From Papilionanthe hookeriana x Papilionanthe teres (taxonomy: Eukaryota; Streptophyta; Magnoliopsida; Asparagales; Orchidaceae), in assembly GCA_022702705.1 (NCBI GenBank), contig CM040424.1, forward strand, positions 75,395,452 to 75,459,451: a stretch of 64,000 nucleotides of DNA, in the 5' to 3' direction. This document shows positions 1 through 13,000 of the stretch, one piece after another; positions within the stretch are counted from its first letter, which is position 1; each line of letters opens with the position of its first letter. The notes under the pieces were generated by a model. It saw only the letters and a list, made by a program, of their open reading frames with translations. It did no database searches and was not told the origin of the DNA. A program made the translations under genes and the position numbers.

Positions 1-1229
1 ATGAAAACAAAACCATATCCCCTCCAATCCAAAAACTCTTTTTTTTTTTTTTTTTTTTTTTTACCAGTTTGGGCCCTCATGACACTTAAGATGAAAGTTT
101 GTAGTGCTCGAGTGCACGCGAGTAGGGGTGCAGATGAATTGAGTCACTCTCAACTTGATTAAGCGTGTGTCTGGGACGGCGGTGCAATAACGGTGCAGAC
201 TGTACCGCAGTTTTATCTGTTAGGTAAACTTTGTTTTTGATAGTTCAATAACTCGCCACCGAAATCCGTATTTTCACGATTGTTCGACTGAAGCAGTGAT
301 AACTTTATAATTACAGATTCAACTTAAAAAAAATGTAATAGCCTAACGCGTTTTGAACATTAGATTATTTTTCAATAATTTCATGTTGTTTTTAAATAAA
401 TTGCAGCTGTCTCAAACAGACCTTAATTCTACAAATTCAAACTGACTCACGAGCCAGTTTATCTCATAGAAGAGAAAATAAGTTTACTTAAACTAGTATT
501 TCAATAAAATGATTAATAAAAATAACAATTAAGAGGAAAAAAACACTTAATATAGAATACAAAATATCATTTAATTTGTTAACATTTATAAAAATTTAAA
601 CATAAAGTCTTCAAATTTGTGTCGCTCACCATGACTCTTTGATAGTCCCTCGGGATCACAGGCTCGATCCCGCCTTAGTGTATTTACTTTGCAATGTGAG
701 ATCCAGTGGTTAGACACACGAGGGTGGCTGATGACTCGTATCATAACCTCCAACCAGTCTTGTTAAAAAAAAAATCTTGAAATTTAATATATTTTGTATT
801 AATATTTTCCGACTGACGAGACTAATCATTTTAACTAATATGAATTTTCCATTCATTAGATTTACTTTGAGATGAACATAGCATAAGACTAAAAATTTAT
901 TTCTTATATTGAGCCCATCACTAAAATAAATCTAATGAATATAAAGCTCATCCCACACAAATTTAATTCTAACATTTATAAAATTATATATCAACATTGA
1001 CATTTAATAGAAGTCATTAAACAAATCAAATCCTATAATCCCTAAGGAGAGACAAAACAGGCTCACATTCCTATCAAGCAATCAATCACATGCCTCTCCC
1101 CCCCTTACTTAAACCTTCACAATGAACAATCTTCAGCTAACCATAGCCTGAGACAAAGAACAAACCAAAATACAAGGTGGCATGACATAGACACATTACA
1201 AGTTCCCCCCTTTTTTTTTTCAAGGAAGA
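1..1229. other. Intergenic sequence, no gene seen
   Basis: AT-rich sequence with no reading frame that resembles a known protein. It contains a T run near 41-61 and mobile-element-like low-copy sequence around 620-760 (a stretch resembling a tRNA-type B box, not backed by an A box in the right order). It lies downstream of the kinesin gene, which ends at 2313 on the minus strand. Confidence 0.6.
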
Positions 1230-1460
1230 TTTGCATACAAACCACTCAGTTTCTATGTATTTACACATCTAACCCGCCTAATTTTTCAGTTTTTAGATAC
1301 ATACCACCTTACCTGTGCATGAAATGGTACATTTCTAAACTAAAAATGGTGATATGAAAGATTTAGAGTGTAAGGGCTTGATATGTAAAAAAAAACAAAA
1401 ACTAAACAAGTGCTTGATATGTAAATACATAGGAAGAATTAGGTGGTATGTATGTAAATT
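1230..1460. mobile_element. MITE-like foldback element (TTTACATAC family), copy 1
   Basis: The two ends are inverted, related sequences: the left begins near TTTGCATACAAACCAC and the right ends GGTGGTATGTATGTAAAT. The same ends and an internal block (..TATGTAAATACATAGGAA..) recur in about nine places in the window. No coding capacity. No clear target duplication could be read for this copy. Confidence 0.6.
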
Positions 1461-2312
1461 TGGGGGACCTACTTATAAGAAAAAAATTTAATTTTTTGAA
1501 GAAAATAAGACTTCTAATCTGCTATCATTCAATTAATGAAGGAACTAGCAATGGCCCACAAGCTGTAGTACCCTATTATCAGGAGGACAAAACCACATGA
1601 ACTTTCTTTTCTCACCCTCAAACAAAAAAAAAAAAAAGGAAGAAAACAATTAGATTCTTCTTCTGTAACCCAGAAGGAATGAAAATTGCTGTTGAGCAGT
1701 CCACATTAAATTTCAATGTCAGAAGGAGAGCACAGAGAGTGTGTATGAGACATACATTTGAATTCTTGTCCCCTTATAATCCCAAAATAGCATATCTAAA
1801 TCCTTCTTCCACGCCATTAAAATCTTCTCTCTGAGCTTTTCACAAATCATTTTCAGCCAACTTGGGAATAGGGGACCAAAAACCTGTTGTGTGCCCATTA
1901 GATTTTAACTCAGGTTATAGAAGAAATCAAAATTAAATGCAAGCTGCGCCACAGCTGTATGAAAGTTCTTTCCAAACCAATCATATTTCATCTAATTATA
2001 TATATATATCTGATGCATAAATGTTTTTGCAAAACTGATTGAGTTTATCAGGCTTAGAAAGGAAAGCTTAATTGATTGTTTCATGATTGTGTTGGAGATG
2101 CTTACAGTGGAAATGATTTTTAAGAATTTTTTTCTCTGTTACTGAGATCTTTTTCATATGTTTTACAAAAACGCAAGGAATTTGCTTTAGATTTTGAAAT
2201 ATATTTTACAGAACTGAAGAGTTGAACAAATCTGTAAAAACAAAATTTTGTGCTTATGGTGTAACAACAGAGACTTTACATTGCATTTATATATGCTTCA
2301 TACCTGAACTAG

Positions 2313-3698
2313 TTATATGTTGCACTGGTCATAGCCATAAAGCCAAGAATTGTGTCCAGTTCCAGAGGAAAATTCATCAACTCGCCCTTCTTTCGTTGAC
2401 TGTGATTCAGCTAGTAACTGATTTAGTGTAGCAATTTGGGACTCATACTTTTTCTTTATTTCATCAATCTCCCGATAAGCCGTCTCAGTTTTCCTTTCTG
2501 CAATTAAAGCACTTTTCTGCACAACAGGGAAATATATTTTGTATAAATGAAAGCCAAAAAAAAAATTCAGTAAAGATAAATGATCATAAAACTGTAAGCT
2601 ACAAAATCTAATAATATTACAGTTTTAAAGCCAAAAATCCTGAGACAGTTTGATTGATATAGAAAATGGATTCAGTCTAGGAAGCATGAAAATGAATCTA
2701 TATTTCATCAGTTTTGGCATACATTTTATGATTGATTATCAATCTAATCCAAATAGCTCCACTGATTCTAACAGTAACACAATCACCATGCAAACCTTCT
2801 ACAATCTCAAACCCATAATTTTATATTCAAATTGCTTGCCACAAGCTGAAGGTTTATTGTGGTATAGAATATAGGGCTGGCAATTTTGTTCTAAATTTGA
2901 AACTCCTTTGATAATTGTTTTAATTTTAATCAACTCAAAATCAAAATTGATTTGCTTTAACTTCAGAATGGCTCGCTTTAAATTAGTATTAATTAACTCA
3001 TAATTAACTCGATTTACGGTAAAATATATATTTATATACTTCCCCTCGCTCATATATGCACATCCATAAAGAGTCATATAAAGACAATATATGTCAATAT
3101 ATTTATACCAATACATACAAGCGCACTTTTATTATATGTAAATATTTAAAGAACAATCATCACAAGTATATATATTACTAAATTATTGAAAGTTAAGATT
3201 GGCTTGCTTAAACTCATACTTGGGGCCAAATACGAAATAATGAGATTCCCTCATACATGATTGTCTAGCAATGATATTAAAGATAATCTGTAGAATGATA
3301 TGGTACAACTTACAGCATAAATGAAAGATTCCCTATCATTAATATTAGGATGAGTTAAAACTTTAACAGAAGACAGAAATTTTCTATGCTTAATTTCTGC
3401 AGATGCAGGTGAAAAATTTATTATGAATTCTTGTTTTATTCACCACTTGTAACCCCAAATTAATGATATAATGTCAAAATACTGCAGATGCTTATTTTGA
3501 AGGTTCCTTGTTAAACACTACAAATATCAGAGACATATCTGGACAAAAGACAATGTCTAACATGACATCAATCTAAATTTAATATACGATGTTGATTAGA
3601 AACATTTTTCATCCATTGAGCGGTTTCTTCAAATCTTATTTAGGGCTTTAACATATATCATAATAACACGGATACTAATTATTAATACATATATATAA

Positions 3699-3741
<43 letters not shown>

Positions 3742-4055
3742 CATCTACAAATAGATATGCTATTTGATACCTGTGAAGATTCCCCATGCGAATTGTTTTC
3801 ATAAGATTCTATCTTATTCACTATTCACAATCCTCGAACTAATTTTAGAGTTATATAACTAGTGGATTTTGGAATTATTTATTCTAAGGTTTAGTTGGGC
3901 TTATTTATTATCCCTCATACATCGACTTATTTTAGACTTGGCCAGTTGGCCCATGTTCAAGTTTTTGTCCTCAAACCATATATTATTAAGAGAAGAAGGT
4001 GAAGAGGGCTAGCTCTTCAATGGAAAAGCAGCAACCAAAAAGTCAAAACATATTT

Positions 4056-4091
<36 letters not shown>

Positions 4092-7000
4092 ATAAAATAA
4101 AAAAAGAAAAGAATATGCACCATTTCGAAGATTTTTTCATTCATTGAGAAAATATTTTGCTATTTTATGCTCCTTTTTGCAATTATAATCCCAAAAATAC
4201 TGTCAGGATGAGAAATATTTTTAACGAAGGTCACATAACAACTATAAAAAATTCAAGGAGAATCTTTGGGCTATAAAAGGCATGTGGATCCTCTGAGAAG
4301 TTTATGGATGCTTTGATACAATCAACAATTGCGTCGTAAATTTCAATTATGCCAAAATTCCCTGGCAAAACTTGTGCCACGACATTCACAATCATGCTCT
4401 CCTCAACCAATCAACATCATTCTAGACATGAATGTTTTTCAATCAATGGTTTGATCAATATGACTAACTAGACTAAACAAGATTTAACAGCTATGAGATA
4501 TGCATTGTCATGTTTTCTAACTTAATTTTTGAAAATAGGCAGCTCAACATTTTCTTCTTAGTTCATAATGCCGACTTCATGAGCCTAACAACTCAAATGC
4601 ATCTCAATATTTGATTTGATAATAACAAAGTTTTTATGTTGACATCTAATACTCTTACAAATTTCTGCTTACAAGTGGTCAAGTGATAGGCAAGTAGATT
4701 ATTTCCACTAAATGTTGCTTAAAGAGAAGCTAAAGCGTACAAGACTTAGGGTGCGTTTGGGACAGCTTGTGCTTTTCAGAATAAGCAGCTTATCCTGAAA
4801 CGCGACCCGCGAGTCGACCGCGGGGTTCGACTCGCGGCCTGCATTTAGTGTAAAAACCCAACCAAGTTTTCGGATAAACTGTCGAAACTTGCGATCCAAA
4901 CGGTATAACAGCATTTTCAAAAATGCCCCCGCACTTATAAGCTCCCAAAAATGGGCCCTTAAACATTCAAGACTTAGCATAACATAGTGTTGTGAGATAT
5001 GTACTTCCTGGTATAGACATGAAACGCAAAGAACACAAGCAAACACAGATCGTTTACGCGGTTCGATCCAACTGGATCTGCGTCCACGGGAGGGAATCAA
5101 TCAAATAGTTCACTAAGGCAAAAGAAATGGAGAATACATAGCTTATACATAGAGATGAGCCCTCATCTTCCTTTTATAGCCTTCCTCTCAAGCAACACCT
5201 TGATACAAGGCCTCAAGATGCTCTCCTCCTCTCTAGCTCTCTTGCTATTCTTTCCTCTTTTGTGGTAGCTTAAGACCTCTTCCCTTTGCTCTCCTAAGCC
5301 TCACACCCACTCTATTTATACAAACCAAGAGAGTGGTAGGTGGGAGGTAGATGAGATGTGGTAGGTGAGCGGTACCACATTACGAAAGTGTCATTTTACC
5401 TTAGTTCATTAATTGGGGGTCAAAATAACAATTCTCCACCTTGACCCTCAATTGAGAAGCTTCGAAGTAAAGATTCCCTCCATCGGCCCCTGAGGGGCCT
5501 CAGCCCTCGGTAAAGTTTACTAAGTCCGGACGATGATCCGAACTTAGTCGTTCGTAGCACCTTAGTGAGCATATCGACAGGATTTTCTTCGATGAGTATC
5601 TTCTCCACTACTATTGAACCCTTGGTGACGACATCCCTCACAAAATGAAGCTTTATATGTATATGCTTGGACCTTTCGTGGAAGACCTGATTTCTGGTTA
5701 GGTGAATGGTGTTTTGGTTGTTGCAAAACATAATTATCACCTTCCGATGTATCCCAAACTCCTCAGTCATGTCCTTTAGCCACAAAGCTTCCTAGATTGT
5801 TTCAGTCACAGTGATGTATTCGACCTCTGTTGTTGAGATGACCACAACGGATTGGAGGTTAGACTTCCAACTGACTGCAGTACCGAAGACGGTGAAAATG
5901 AATCTGGTCAGTGACTTCCTGTTCTCAATGCTTCCTGCATAATTAGAATCCACGTAACCAACTACCTTTTCTTCTTTGTCTTCCTGCCTTCTAAAGAGTA
6001 GCCCCAGATCTGTAGTGCCTTTAAATATCTCAGGATCCATTTTAGTGCTTCCCAATGAGCCTGTCTTGGGTTTGTCATGAACCTGCTTACAATACTAACG
6101 ACGCAGGCCAAATCTGATCTACTGCAAACCATACCATACATGATGCTACCAACCCTATTAGCGTAGGAGACACCCTCCATGTATCATTTCTCTTCTTCAG
6201 TCTCTGGTGCTTGAGAGTTCGACAATTTGAAGTGTTGACCAATCAGTGTTGCAACCTGCTTGGCCTCATGCATGTTGAACCTTTGCTAGAACCTTCTGAA
6301 TATATGACTCTTGAGACAAGAATAAGCTACCCTTTTTTCTGTCTCTAGTAATCTCTATCCCTATGATCTTTGTAGCAGACCCTAGGTCCTTCATGTCAAA
6401 TTCAGAATTGAGCATACCTTTGATTTTCTGGATTTTTTCCTTACTTCTGCTGGCTACTAACATATCATCCATATAAAGGAGCAAGTATGTACTGATTTCA
6501 TGTCTTGTCACTTCATGTACACACAATTGTCGTAGCTGCTTCTGACAAAACCGATCTTTAGCATGAACTTATCAAATCGTTTGTATCATTATCTTGGGCT
6601 TTGTTTCATCCCATACAAAGCCTTTTCAGCAAGCAAACTTTTTTCTTTTGTCTCAGGTGTGTTGTACCTATCTGGCTGATCCATGTAGATGGTTTCTTCG
6701 AGCTCTCCATGCAGGAACGCAGTTTTAACATCTAGCTGCTCTAATTCCAAATTGAATTGAACCGCTAGTACTAAGACTATTCTAATGGAGCAGTGTTTCA
6801 CCACGGGTAAGAAGACTTTGTTGAAGTCAATTCCTTCAACCTATGTGAATTCCTTTGCAACGAGTATGGTTTTGTAACTGATCCTCTCAATACCTGGCGT
6901 GCATTCCTTCCTTTTAAAGGTCCACTTGCAACCAACTACGTGTTTGTTCGTTGGTCGATCCATAAGTTCCCAGGTTTTGTTCTTCATCAGAGAAGTCATT

Positions 7001-10000
7001 TCCTCATCCATTGCCTCTTCCCCACTTGTGTCTTTCCTTGTTCTTCAGAGCTTCCTTGTAGCTGCTTGGTTCTGCTTTTTCTATCACTTCAGCAGCACTC
7101 AAAGCATAAGAGATTATATCTGCATGGCCGTATCTCTCTGGCGGTCTGATAGTTCTTCTTTGTATGTCCCTTACCAGACTGTAGTCATCAGATCTTATTT
7201 TTGGTTCAGTCACTTGCTGGTCATCCGCCACTTCATCTTGATCGAGCACAATTGTCCTTTGATCAGTCAAAGTTTGTTGTTGTTGCAGCTCCACCTCAAT
7301 TGACGAATCCTCCTTAGTGGCATTGCTCCTAACAACATAGCTTTGCAGATTCCCCATTTTGGACTCATCGAATGTCACATCCTTACTGATGATGCATTTC
7401 TGTTGATCTAGGCACCAAAGTTTGTAACCTTTGGTTCCAGGTGGATATCTGATGAAAATGCATTTCAAAGCCCTTGCTTCCAGCTTATCTATCTAACATG
7501 AGCATATGCAATACATCTAAAAACTTTAAGATTATGATAGTTACCTGACTTTCCGTACCACATCTCCAAAGGAGTCTTCATATCAATAGTTGTTGATAGG
7601 CATTGTTGATAAGGTAGCAGGTGGATGACACAGCTTCACCCCAGAAACTTTTGGGTAGATCTGCATTTAGCAGCATGCACCTCACTCTCTCTAGGAGAGT
7701 CCTGTTCATCCTCTCAGCCAGGTCGTTCTGTTGAGGAGTGTTCTGGACTGTCTTGTGCTTTGTGATGCCATTCTTCCTGCACAGCTCCTCAAACTGCTCT
7801 GAACAATACTCTAGAAACTTTTGGGTAGATCTGCATTTAGCAGCATGCACCTCACTCTCTCTAGGAGAGTCTTGTTCATCCTCTCAGTCAGGTCGTTCTG
7901 TTGAGGAGTGTTCCGGACTGTCTTGTGCCTTGTGATGTCATTCTTCCTGCACAGCTCCTCAAACTGCTCTGAACAGTACTCCAAGCCATTGTCGGTTCTC
8001 AAGTGCTTCAGCTTTGCTCCCATCTTATTTTCGGTGAGGGTTAACCAGTCCCAGAATCGTTGAAAAGCTTCATCTTTTGTTTTCAAGATAAAACACATAC
8101 CTTCCTGGTGTAGACATCGATGATAGACATGAAGTATCTTCCTCCTCCATGAGTCAGAGTTCTAACTGGGCCCCATAGATCATTGTGTACATAATCAAGA
8201 GGCTTCTTTGATGTATGTATTCTAGTAGAGAACTTCACCTTGGTGATTTTCCTCAGTACACATTGTTCACAAAATTTCAGTTTGATGACCCGATCTCCAC
8301 ATAACAGATTCTGCTTGGACAATTCCTGTAAGCCCCTTTCACTTACATGCCTCAACCTCATGTGCCATAGTTTGGACCTGTCAGGTTTTGATTGAACTGT
8401 ATTTGAGAAGTTCCCGATCACAGTTCTTCCATTTACGGAATATAGCTCATTCTTTCTGACTCCTTTCATGACTATGAGAGATCTCTTAACTACTTTGATA
8501 CAACTATTCTCTGCTTTAAATTAGTATCCATTCAACTCCAGTGTCCTTTAAAAAATCAGATTTCTTTTAAGTTCTGGGACGTACCTGACATGCTGCAGTA
8601 TCCGTTCAGCTCCATCGAACATCTTTATTTTGATCGTCCCGCTGTCGATTACCCTACAGGCTTTATTGTCTTCAAGTAGAACGGATTCACCATTTGCCAG
8701 TTGTTGTGTCTCGAACCAGTCTTTGTGAGGACACATGTGGAAGGAACATCCTGAGTCAAGGATCCACTCCTTGCTAGATTCAGATTTTGTGATCACCGGA
8801 GCTTCAGCTGAATCATAGCCGTCTGAGAATATGCTTGCTTCTCTAGAATCTTTAGGCTTCTCCTGAAAGCCTTTCTTTCTATCCGGACAGTTCTTCTTAA
8901 AATAATCTTCCTTGTGGCAATGGTAGCACTTGTAAGATCTCTTAGAAGACTGACTTCTACCATTTCTTCTGGATCTTGATCTGTTATAATCACTTTTAGA
9001 ACATTTCTTGTTTGATCTTCCTTTAACCATCAGACTGTCTCCGCTGGTTTCCTCCTTCATGTCGTGCTTCTTCTAAAACTCTTTGGCTCTGATCAATGAT
9101 TGAACCTCTTCTAAAGTAATCGTCTGCGCCCTTCCATAGAGCATCGCATCCTTGAACTTCTTGTAGCTCTTAGGAATAGAGTTTAGCAACAACAGTGCCT
9201 TATCCTCGTCATCCATCTTGACGTCGATGTTCTCAAGATCATCTATGATCTTGTTGAACTCATCAATCTGCTCCGAGGCTGATTTGTCTTCGTGCATTTT
9301 GAAAGAGTATAGGCGCTGCTTCAGAAAGAACCTATTAGCCAGGGACTTGGTCAGGTAGAGTGCCTCGAGTTTGACCCTAAGTGCTTGAGCCGTTGTCTCC
9401 CTCGACACCTCCCGCAGAACCTTGTCACTCAAGCTCCAGATTATCAAACTATAAGCTTTGCCCAGCATGTCAATCTTCTCTTTCTCTGTCATGTTGGTCG
9501 ACAGTGCCGCCGGCCCTTGCAAGACTTCTGCAACACCCTGCTGAACCAGCAAGGCTCTCATCTTGACTCTCCACAAGCCAAAATCATTGTTTCCTATGAA
9601 TTTCTCGATGTCGAATTTAGCGGATCCCATTATTGTGGTTTGATCCCACTAATGTCTGAAATCCGCTCCGCTGAGTATCTGTTGAATTCCGAGAGCTGAC
9701 CACCTGCAGGAGTTAACCTTCCAAATTAATTTTCTCCTTGAAAAATTTTCGGACAAGTGATTTTCCTCCAGAAATTATGTTGACGCTGTCTGCTTCAAGC
9801 TTCTGAGAATATTCCTTCAGTAGGAATAGAATATTCCTTGATTTCCTTTCAAATTAATTACTCCGCCGATGATTAATAGTTTTTCCTCTGCACCAGCTTT
9901 CTAATTTAGTCAAAAAAAGCTATGGCTGAAAAATAAAATTCCCGCATCAGCTTTAGTCAAGAAAAGCTGTGGCTGGCTCAATGTAAAATTCCTGTCGCGG

Positions 10001-13000
10001 CGCGCTCCGCGTGCTTCTGTCGCGGTGTGCGCTAGCTGTCCAGAAATCTTCCTCCTTCGCGAGATCTGCCCCTTCGCGGACGGTTCCTCCTCCGTCTCGC
10101 CGAACCGCACAACCTGCGGTGCGAATCCAGTCGATCAAAGCTTCCGCTACTCACCGAATTTGTCGTGATTCGGCTGCCTGCAACGCGATCCGCCTGCTCC
10201 TCTGTTGTGAATGCCGAACTCCTCTTCTTCGTCACTGGCCGCTAACACCTTCAAGTGAACACCTCTAACCAAGAAGTATAGATCTTTCCATAGACGGCGC
10301 CAATTGTTGTGAGATATGTACTTCCTGGTATAGAATTGAAACGCAAAGAACACAAGCAAACACAGATCGTTTACGTGGTTCGATCCAAGGGAGGGAATCA
10401 ATCAAATAGTTCATTAAGGCAAAAGAAATGGAGAATACATAGCTTATACATAGGGATTAGCCCTCATCTTCCTTCTATAGTCTTCCTCTCAAGCGAAACT
10501 TTGATACAAGGCCTCAAGATGCTCTCCTCCTCTCTAGCTCTCTAGTTATTCTCACCTCCTTTGTGGTAGCTTAAGACCTCTTCCCTTGCTCTCCTAAGTC
10601 TCACACCCTCTCTAATTATACAAACCAAGAGAATGGTAGGTGGGAGGTAGGTGAGCGGTAAGTGAGATGTGGTAGGTGAGCGGTACTACATTACGAAAGT
10701 GTCATTTTATCTTAGTTCATTAATTGGGGGTCAAAATAATACATAGCATAGTGTTCCCTTTATAATTCCTTGTATACTCACTGCGAATGATTTACCATTT
10801 AATCCAACAGTGAAGAATAAAACTAAAGCAGTTCAATGCCTTTATTTATAAACTTACAAAATTTATTTTAAGTATTTAGGTTTATGTAAAATTAAATAAT
10901 TACTGAGCAAAATATGTAAAATCATTCCATTGGCTTACTGAACTTCATTTGAATTAATAGGACTTCATTCCATGGGTTTTCAAGTACTTAATGCGTACTA
11001 CAGAAAAAACCTTAACCTTACATGAGATCAATAAACAATATAATACTTAATCTTACATCTGATGTGGCTTGAGGAAGCCATTGAAAGCCATAATGAAAAG
11101 GAGATTCCCCATCAAACACCAAATTTGCAATCATGCATATGGCATCAATTACTGTACATACTATCAATATAACTTTCATCTTCAAAACTAATCATGCATG
11201 TGATCAACAATTGTGTATCCGATCTCTTAGTTTTGATATATTTTCTTGGGTCATGTTCCTAATCACCGCAAAAGGTTTGTGAGTTGATGGAGAGCATATC
11301 TTATAGATTCACAGATCTTCTGCCTACATTTTAAATCATTTTGAGAATGTTTTGAGTAGAAGAAAAAAAATATTACAAAGATCAAGTATTCATCATAAAG
11401 CCTCAAGAATCTTGTATAGTAGTCTTGCTCTTACACTCTTCTAAAGATTTTTTTTTATGTAGTTTAATTTTTTCATTAACAATCATTTTTTTAAGATTAA
11501 AGTATTATTTATTATGTGATTTTCTTTCAGTCTTCTAAAGTTCAAGAGAAATTCGATTTAAAACTTCTCTCTTACTTTAGAGAGTTACCTAAGTTCTTTA
11601 AAGATCCAAGTATTTGGGGGTGTGAAGTGAGGTTTCTCTGTTTTAGAGTAGAGCTTGTCAAACTTGGGCTGAATCCTAGTTTAAAGAGGATATTGAACCT
11701 CGGCATAGGCCCGGTTAGTTAAACTACTTAAAAATTGTATAAATTACTTCATACTTAAATTAATATACTGGTCCATTATTGTTTATGTCTTTGGTTAATT
11801 AATCTTTAAATTTATATTTGTTACTATACTTTAGCATTAAGTAGATTTATGATGTTGTGCTTGCAAAACTGATACTCTCATTTGAGCACTATTTCATTGT
11901 CATCCTAAATCATATGTATTATGACTCAAGTGTTTGGTTTTAATTGAAATAGTTTATGTAGTTGAGTTTATCATTTCTAATGAGCACAATAGTAAATTAC
12001 TCATTTGATATTATGTTTTAGTTTATATGTTACTTGAACTAGTAGATTAAGTGTTTCAAGTTCAAACTTTAACTCTCATTAAATGTTTACTTTAGGTGCA
12101 TGAATAGATGAATTTTGAAAGAGGTCCAAAATATATGCACCTTTCTCACGATTATTGATAAAATCTGATAGGAACTCCTTACACTATGCATGCAGTCTTT
12201 TCTATGACTTTATGGCCAAGGGAATTGCTGAGAAACTAGCTGATATCTGTTGAAGTTAAGGCGACTTAAGAAAATAATCATAAATAATAAAAAACAATAA
12301 AAAATAATAAAGAAAGATGACTCGTATTTTATAAAATGTAAGCATTGTGTTCAACAAAGTGGCACAAACATACAAATCAAATCTGAGTGTTAGTTGCGTT
12401 GCAAAATTCATGAACTATGTTGAAGACAAGAAAAATCAGGGATATCAAATGTGAGAGCCGTTCTCATGCTTGCTAACAGAAGGAGGCAAGAGAAGAGGGA
12501 CAAGACAAAGATAATGGAATTGCTTAACGTTTAATGATGAGGGAAAATCCAAGTCACAAGGCACTTATTTCTGCACCTAGAAAACCTTTATAGTAAAATA
12601 TATGTCTCATCTAATTAAGTTCTAAATGCCCAGAAAACACTAACAGAAGTGCAGTATTGTGTTTCCAGTACCTAACAGAAGTGAGTTTTATCTCGACAAT
12701 GAAAGATTAAATTCACAAACATGTACCTTTGCATTAGCAGCAGCAGCTTCAGCATCTTTCAAGCGTGAAAGAAGCTCTCCAGCAGCCAGTACAGCCTCAG
12801 CAGTATCCCTAAGTTGTGTCTGCAGACCTTTATTTTCATCCCTCCAATACATCCTCTCCTTTTGTCTCTCTTCCCTGAGAGTTTCAATTTGAGCAGACAT
12901 AGATTCAACAAATTTTGAATCCCGTCTTACACCTACACTTGCTGCTACTTTCTTCACGTTAAGAATTCCCTCCCTCATTTTCCGATGCCTTTGAAGCAAG

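Larger units (their letters stand above)
4988..10741 (-). mobile_element. Full-length but decayed Ty1/copia LTR retrotransposon
   Basis: A 5754-bp element in minus orientation with a 443-bp LTR (4988-5430) and a 437-bp LTR (10305-10741), flanked by CATAG on both sides. Order from the right: 5' LTR, primer-binding-like site, gag (9630-9073), zinc knuckle and protease, integrase, reverse transcriptase, RNase H, polypurine tract, 3' LTR. This protease-integrase-RT order is diagnostic of copia. Pol is broken by stops, frameshifts and a 170-bp duplication, so the copy is probably non-autonomous. It sits in the last intron of the kinesin gene in the same transcriptional orientation. The LTRs differ by roughly two dozen substitutions over about 415 aligned bases plus three indels, counted by eye. 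Confidence 0.93.

Noticed and set aside
620..760. tRNA-derived SINE suggested by a GGCTCGATCCC box
   Set aside because: The A-box-like sequence is on the wrong side and no cloverleaf can be drawn.
9381..9699. Plus-strand frames over copia gag
   Set aside because: They are antisense to a well-supported gag frame.
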